A stretch of DNA of 64,000 bases, from the NCBI RefSeq assembly GCF_014764365.1, contig NZ_CP061718.1, positions 868,001 through 932,000 on the forward strand, written 5' to 3'. The first letter of the stretch is position 1, and the number at the start of each line of letters is the position of its first letter. This DNA comes from Roseococcus microcysteis. GTDB lineage: Bacteria > Pseudomonadota > Alphaproteobacteria > Acetobacterales > Acetobacteraceae. The position numbers were made by a program, and so were the translations under genes. Shown piece after piece: positions 54,731 through 64,000 of this stretch. The notes under the pieces are model-generated. The model made no database searches. It had not been told where the DNA came from and saw nothing but the letters and a program-made list of their open reading frames with translations.

Positions 54731-55513
54731 TCAGATGAAGGGCTCGCTGCGCTCGCGCTTGGCATAGAACTGACCGCCGGCGCAGTAGGCCGCCACCTTG
54801 TCCTCCTCGAGGAGGGTGATGGTGTCGGGGTTCTTCAGCGTGGGCGCGGTCTTGAAATGCTCGGCCAGCAGCGACCGCACGCGGATCACGTTGCGGGCCG
54901 AGTTGATGGTCATCATCGGCACCGGGATCATGACGCGGCGGAAGCCCATCTCGGTCGCGACCTCGACCTCGAGGAAGCGGAAGATGGCCTCGGACTTGTC
55001 GTACCAGATGTCCACGCACACGCCGGCGGGCTGCCAATCGGCGTCCACCACCGTCATGCCGCGCGGGTCGGGGTCCTCGGGGTCGATGGTCACGTCGGTG
55101 GCGACGCGCAGCGGCACGATCTTGGGCAGGCTCTCATCGAAGGTGAGGTCCGGCACATCGGCGCGCAGCGCATAGGCCGCGGGGCCCACGCCGTCGATCA
55201 TCGGGTTGCCGGTCGGGATCAGCGGCGCGCCCGGCGTCGGGTCGGCCCAGACGGCCGCGATGGGCGGCTGCGGGTCGCCGTCATTGCGCGGCGCCTGGAC
55301 GGTGCCGCCATGGGCCAGCTTGAAGATCTTGGGCGTGGGCACACCGGGGAAGCCTTGGGGGCGGTCATTCGGCTTGCCCGGCGTCACCAGCGGATAGCCT
55401 TCGCGCTTGCTCTCCCGGTTCAGGTAGAGGATCAGCCCCAGGAAGAAGACCCAGAAGCCATAGAGCGCGGCCGTGACGAGGTCGAAGCCCGCGAAATATG
55501 AGCCAGGTTGCAT
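54731..55513 (-). CDS. puhA: Photosynthetic reaction centre H subunit
   Basis: Reaction-centre H chain of 260 residues. One N-terminal helix (LVTAALYGFWVFFLGLILYL) anchors a cytoplasmic beta-rich domain; LNRESKREGYPL follows the helix as in homologues. GMTVVDADWQPAGVCVDIWYDKSE-like and MMTINSARNVIRVRS stretches line the quinone-side proton path. It caps the L and M subunits, whose genes are not in the window. It lies 21 bases after lhaA. Confidence 0.97.
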   Translation of the reverse strand: MQPGSYFAGFDLVTAALYGFWVFFLGLILYLNRESKREGYPLVTPGKPNDRPQGFPGVPTPKIFKLAHGGTVQAPRNDGDPQPPIAAVWADPTPGAPLIPTGNPMIDGVGPAAYALRADVPDLTFDESLPKIVPLRVATDVTIDPEDPDPRGMTVVDADWQPAGVCVDIWYDKSEAIFRFLEVEVATEMGFRRVMIPVPMMTINSARNVIRVRSLLAEHFKTAPTLKNPDTITLLEEDKVAAYCAGGQFYAKRERSEPFI

Positions 55514-55534
55514 GGCACTCTCTCTCCTTTCGCC

Positions 55535-56971
55535 CTAATGGGCGGTCTGCGGTGCTGCGGCACCGCGCGGTTCTGCAAGGGATTCCGGGACAAGCGAGCC
55601 CCGGACGAGCGGGCCGATCGCGATGATGCCCGCGAACAGCACGACGATCTCGATGAGGTAGACGGTGCAATAGCCAACCGCCGGGCCGGTCAGCGCCGGG
55701 CCAAGCGCACCCGCTTCGGCCAGGTGGCTCACCACGTCGCGCACCAGGCCGCCCAGCGCGATGGCGATGCCGGCACTCGTGGCCTGCGCCGCGCCCCAGA
55801 TGCCCAGCGTCAGGCCGATCTTGTCGGGTGGTGCCGCCTGCATGCAGCTGGTCAGCGTGCCATGGGCGAAGAGGCCACCGCCGAAGCCGATGAGCAGGGA
55901 ACCGAGGGCGAACATCAACGGGCTGTCGAAGGGGGCGGCCAGCATCACGCAGGCGAAGGCCAGCGTGCCCCAGCCCATGCCATAGCCCGCGATGCGGTTG
56001 GCGCAGGCGCCGCGTCCGATCCATCCCGAGGCCAGCATGAAGCCATTGACCCCGCCAAAGGCGAAGAGCGCGGTGAGCAGCGTGGTCGTGCCGACCTCGA
56101 GGCCCAGGATTTCGCCGCCATAAGGCTCCAGCAGGATGTCCTGCATGGCGAAGCCGAAGGTGCCGAGGCTGATGGCCACGATGCGCCGCATCCAGGGACC
56201 GGTGGACTTCAACTCGCGCCAGGCCTGGCGGAAGCTCGGGTCTTCCGGCAGCGCGGCTGAGCGCGCGGGGTCGCGCACCTCCTGCTTCCAGATGGCGACG
56301 AAGTTCAGGATCATGGTGGCGCCGGCCACGCCCTGGATGACCTGGATCAGCTTGATCTGGCTGAACGGCGTCAGCAGCAGGCCGAAGACCAGCGCGCTGC
56401 CCAGCATGCCCAGCAGCAGCATCACGGACATCAGCGCCACGACCTTGGGCTGCTTCTCGCGCGGCGAGATGTCGGTGGCGAGAGCGAGGCCCACCGTCTG
56501 CGTCATGTGCATGCCCGCGCCCACCAGCAGGAAGCAGATGGCCGCGGAAAGCTGGCCGGCGATGGGCGGCGCCCAGGTGTCCCCGGACAGGATCAGCAGC
56601 GCGAAGGGCATCATCGCGAAGCCGCTGAACTGGAAGATCGTGCCGAACCAGAGATAGGGCACGCGCCGCCAGCCCAGCACGGATTTGTGATTGTCCGAGC
56701 GGAAGCCGATCAACGCGCGCAGCGGCGCGAAGACCAGTGGCAGGGCCACCATCACCGCCACCAGCCCCGCCGGCACGCCCAACTCCACGATCATCACGCG
56801 GTTCAGCGTGCCGATCAGCAGCACCGCCGCCATGCCCACCGAGATCTGAAAGAGCGACAGGCGCAACAGCCGGCTCAGCGGCACATCGGCCGAGGCCGCA
56901 TCCGCGAAGGGCAGCATGGACGGGCTGATCTTCATCCATTGCCGCGCCAGGCTGAAGCCCTGCGTGCTCAT
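55535..56971 (-). CDS. lhaA: Light-harvesting 1 assembly protein LhaA (PucC family)
   Basis: Twelve-helix major-facilitator-type protein of 478 residues of the BCH/PucC family, needed for LH1 assembly and probably pigment delivery. GTLNRVMIVELGVPAGLVA and FRSDNHKSVLGWRRVPYLW are typical. The ATG at 56971 overlaps the bchM stop by four bases; an ATG at 56983 is the alternative. It sits just before puhA, as in most purple bacteria. Confidence 0.94.
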   Translation of the reverse strand: MSTQGFSLARQWMKISPSMLPFADAASADVPLSRLLRLSLFQISVGMAAVLLIGTLNRVMIVELGVPAGLVAVMVALPLVFAPLRALIGFRSDNHKSVLGWRRVPYLWFGTIFQFSGFAMMPFALLILSGDTWAPPIAGQLSAAICFLLVGAGMHMTQTVGLALATDISPREKQPKVVALMSVMLLLGMLGSALVFGLLLTPFSQIKLIQVIQGVAGATMILNFVAIWKQEVRDPARSAALPEDPSFRQAWRELKSTGPWMRRIVAISLGTFGFAMQDILLEPYGGEILGLEVGTTTLLTALFAFGGVNGFMLASGWIGRGACANRIAGYGMGWGTLAFACVMLAAPFDSPLMFALGSLLIGFGGGLFAHGTLTSCMQAAPPDKIGLTLGIWGAAQATSAGIAIALGGLVRDVVSHLAEAGALGPALTGPAVGYCTVYLIEIVVLFAGIIAIGPLVRGSLVPESLAEPRGAAAPQTAH

Positions 56972-57665
56972 CGCCGCACCCATTCATAGGCGTGGGAGGT
57001 GTAGAAGCCGCTCTTGATCCGCCGGTGCCGGCCGGCAGCAAAGCCAGCGAGGCGCGGATCGGCCGCGATCAGGCGGCGCAGCTTGGCTTCCGCCAGCGGC
57101 TCGATGAAAGGCGCGCGGTCGCTGCGCGGGAACATGCGGCCCACGGCGTGCATCACCGACAGCAACGGCGTCTGCGGGGCCACCGTGAAGATCAGCGACC
57201 CCCGGCAGCGCGGCGCCACCCGCGCCAGCGCGTCCACGATGTCGGCGGGCTTGTAGTGAATGAGGCTGTCCATTGCCACGATGTGGTCGAACTGGCCCAG
57301 CGTCTCGTCCAGCATGTCGCCCACCCGGAAATCAGGCTGGTTGCCGCCCAGATGCGCGGCGCGGTCACGGGCGTGTTCGATCAGCGTGCCGGCCAGGTCC
57401 ACGGCCACCACTTCGGCGCCGCGGCGGGCGGCCTCATTGGCCAGGGCGCCGGTGCCGCAGCCGGCGTCAAGCAGGCGCAGCCCCGTCATGTCATCCGGCA
57501 GCCAGGAGAGCAGCGTCTCGCGCATCGCGTTGCGGCCGGCGCGGACCGTGGCGCGGATGCCGCTGACGGGCGCTTCCGAGGTCAGCCGCGCCCAGTTCTC
57601 GGAGGCGGTGCGGTCGAAATAGGTTTCGAGTTCGCCGCGCCGCGCGGTGTAGGTGCCGCTGTGCA

Positions 57666-57666
<1 letters not shown>
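56968..57666 (-). CDS. bchM: Magnesium protoporphyrin IX methyltransferase
   Basis: SAM-dependent methyltransferase of 232 residues adding a methyl group to Mg-protoporphyrin IX. The SAM motif is LRLLDAGCGTGALANEAA, and VDLAGTLIEHAR follows. MDSLIHYKPADI is a family stretch. Its start shares a base with the bchL stop (TGATG). Its product is the substrate of both AcsF and BchE. Confidence 0.96.
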
Positions 57667-62153
<4,487 letters not shown>

Positions 62154-62182
<29 letters not shown>

Positions 62183-63698
62183 ACAGGGTCTCGACGGTGA
62201 TGGTGGCGACGCCGCGTTCCCGGGCGAAGGCTTCCGTGTTCCGACGGGCCTTGCCCCGGACGAAGAAGGGGATCTTTTTCAGCTCGGCCTCGGCGTCCGG
62301 CGCCCAGCGCGTTTCGGCAGGCGCTTCCAGCACGGCCACGGCCTCGACCATGGGCGGCGCCTCGCGCACGGGGGGCGCCGCGGGGGCCGCCTTGTGGCCC
62401 AGATGCGAGGGCGCCTGGTCGTTGAACTCGAAATCCTCGCGGAACATCCCGATCAGGTGTTCCTCCAGGCCCATCATCAGGGGATGGACCCAGGTGTCGA
62501 AGATCACATTCGCGCCTTCGAACCCCATCTGCGGCGAGTGGCGCGCGGGGAAGTCCTGCACATGGACGGGCGCCGAGATCACGGCGCAGGCCACGCCCAG
62601 CCGCTTGGCCGTGTGGCGCTCCATCTGCGTGCCGAGAACCAGCTCGGGGTGCGCGTCGGCGATGGCCTGCTCCACCGCCAGGTAGTCATCGGTGATGAGC
62701 GCCTCCAGGCCCAAAGCCTTCGCGGCCTCCCGCACCTCGCGCGCCTGCTCGCGCGAATAGGTGCCGAGGCCCACCACCTCGAAGCCCAGCTCCTCGCGCG
62801 CCACGCGGGCGGCGGCCACGGCGTGGGTCGCGTCACCGAAGATGAAGACGCGCTTGCCGGTCAGGTAAGTGCTGTCCACGCTGCGCGAATACCAGGGGAG
62901 GCGGCTTTCCTCGGCGGCGAGCATGGCCGTGGCATCCAAGCCCGCCAGCGCGGCCACTTCCGCGATGAAGTCGCGCGTGGCGCCCACACCGATGGGCACG
63001 GTCCTGGTGAAGGGCTGGCCGAGGTTGCGCTGCATCCAGGACGCCGCGACGCCCGCCGTCTCGGGGTAGAGCACCACGTTGAAACTGGCCTCGCCCAGCC
63101 GCGCAAGATCGGCTGGCGTGGAGCCCATCGGCGCCACCACATTGACCGTGATGCCGAGCCGCGCGAGCAGCCCGCACACCTCCTTCACGTCGTCGCGGTG
63201 GCGGAAGCCCAGCGCCGTCGGCCCGAGCACATTGCAGGTGGCCGGGCGCTGCTCGGCCTTCACCGCGAAGCGCCGCACCAACTGATAAAACGTCTCGGCC
63301 GCGCCCCAGTTCTCCTTCTTGGAGTAGGAGGGCAGTTCCACCGGCACCACCGGCACATCCAGCCCCGCCGTGGCCGCGAGGCCGCCCGGATCGTCCTGGA
63401 TCAGCTCCGCCGTGCAGGAGGCGCCGACGATGAAGGCCTGCGGCTTGAAGCGCTCGGCCGCGTCCAGCAGGGCGCGCTTGAACAGTTCCGCCGTGTCGCC
63501 GCCGAGGTCCCGTGCCTGGAAGGTGGTGTAGGTGACGGGCGGGCGCTTGGAGCGCCGCTCGATCATGGTGAACAGCAGGTCCGCATAGGTGTCGCCCTGG
63601 GGCGCGTGCAGGACGTAGTGCAGCCCCTCCATGCCGGTCGCGACACGCATCGCCCCCACATGCGGCGGGCCTTCATAGGTCCAGAGCGTGAGCTGCAT
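62154..63698 (-). CDS. bchB: Light-independent protochlorophyllide reductase subunit B
   Basis: NifK-like subunit of 514 residues. It opens [19 protein letters not shown]; a cluster-ligand cysteine lies in [33 protein letters not shown] is near the active site. The C-terminal domain after an Ala/Pro linker ([14 protein letters not shown]) reads [14 protein letters not shown], the usual end. It starts four bases after bchN and runs into bchH. Confidence 0.97.
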
Positions 63699-63702
63699 GG
63701 CC

Positions 63703-64000
<298 letters not shown>

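Overview
The window is GC-rich DNA from an aerobic anoxygenic phototroph of the Alphaproteobacteria. The purple-bacterial gene set (bchBNHLM, puhABC, acsF, and hemA for 5-aminolevulinate synthase) and the alphaproteobacterial rpsB-to-lpxI order show this. Abundant TRAP and Bug-type binding proteins suggest Acetobacteraceae (Roseomonas/Roseococcus/Rubritepida-like). That family assignment is inference.

Layout. Bases 1-1631: end of an AtuA-type gene and its small partner. 1803-5231: a kaiC-kaiB-HWE histidine kinase timing operon. 5245-16737: a catabolic and transport region with a flavin monooxygenase, an EamA exporter, a dctPQM TRAP transporter, a fumarase-superfamily lyase, a class III CoA-transferase, a hydroxyacid dehydrogenase, msrP and a DUF6311 membrane protein. 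16883-22602: csbD, tRNA-Arg(UCU), an NDUFS4-like complex I subunit, opgC between two SGNH paralogues (one apparently dead), an isopropylmalate/tartrate dehydrogenase-like gene and a Bug binding protein. 22645-36568: the conserved minus-strand housekeeping run rpsB-tsf-pyrH-frr-uppS-cdsA-dxr-rseP-bamA-ompH-lpxD-fabZ-lpxA-lpxI, then gloA. 36717-42955: phnN, a gamma-glutamyltransferase, a peptide-type binding protein, an SDR and a second hydroxyacid dehydrogenase. 42972-64000: a minus-strand photosynthesis cluster of 19 genes, read bchN-bchB-bchH-bchL-bchM-lhaA-puhA-puhB-puhC-orf-acsF-puhE-hemA-bchI-bchD-bchO-crtB-bchE-bchJ.

The photosynthesis cluster makes 5-aminolevulinate (HemA), inserts Mg (BchHID with BchO), methylates (BchM), closes ring E by an aerobic (AcsF) and an anaerobic (BchE) route, reduces protochlorophyllide (BchLNB), starts carotenoid synthesis (CrtB) and builds the reaction centre (PuhABCE, LhaA). 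Most genes overlap or nearly touch, so they look co-transcribed. The main exception is the crtB-bchE gap, which holds a TTG-N8-CAA FNR-type site and a hairpin covering the bchE Shine-Dalgarno. This suggests separate low-oxygen control of bchE-bchJ.

Six reading-frame breaks (kinase, DUF6311 gene, lpxI, ompH twice, frr) all lie in runs of 5 or 6 G/C, and each is repaired by adding one base. Essential genes are among them, so sequencing error is the simplest explanation. I report these genes as whole loci. No rRNA, CRISPR, insertion sequence or prophage was seen, and no gene-free stretch exceeds 300 bases.
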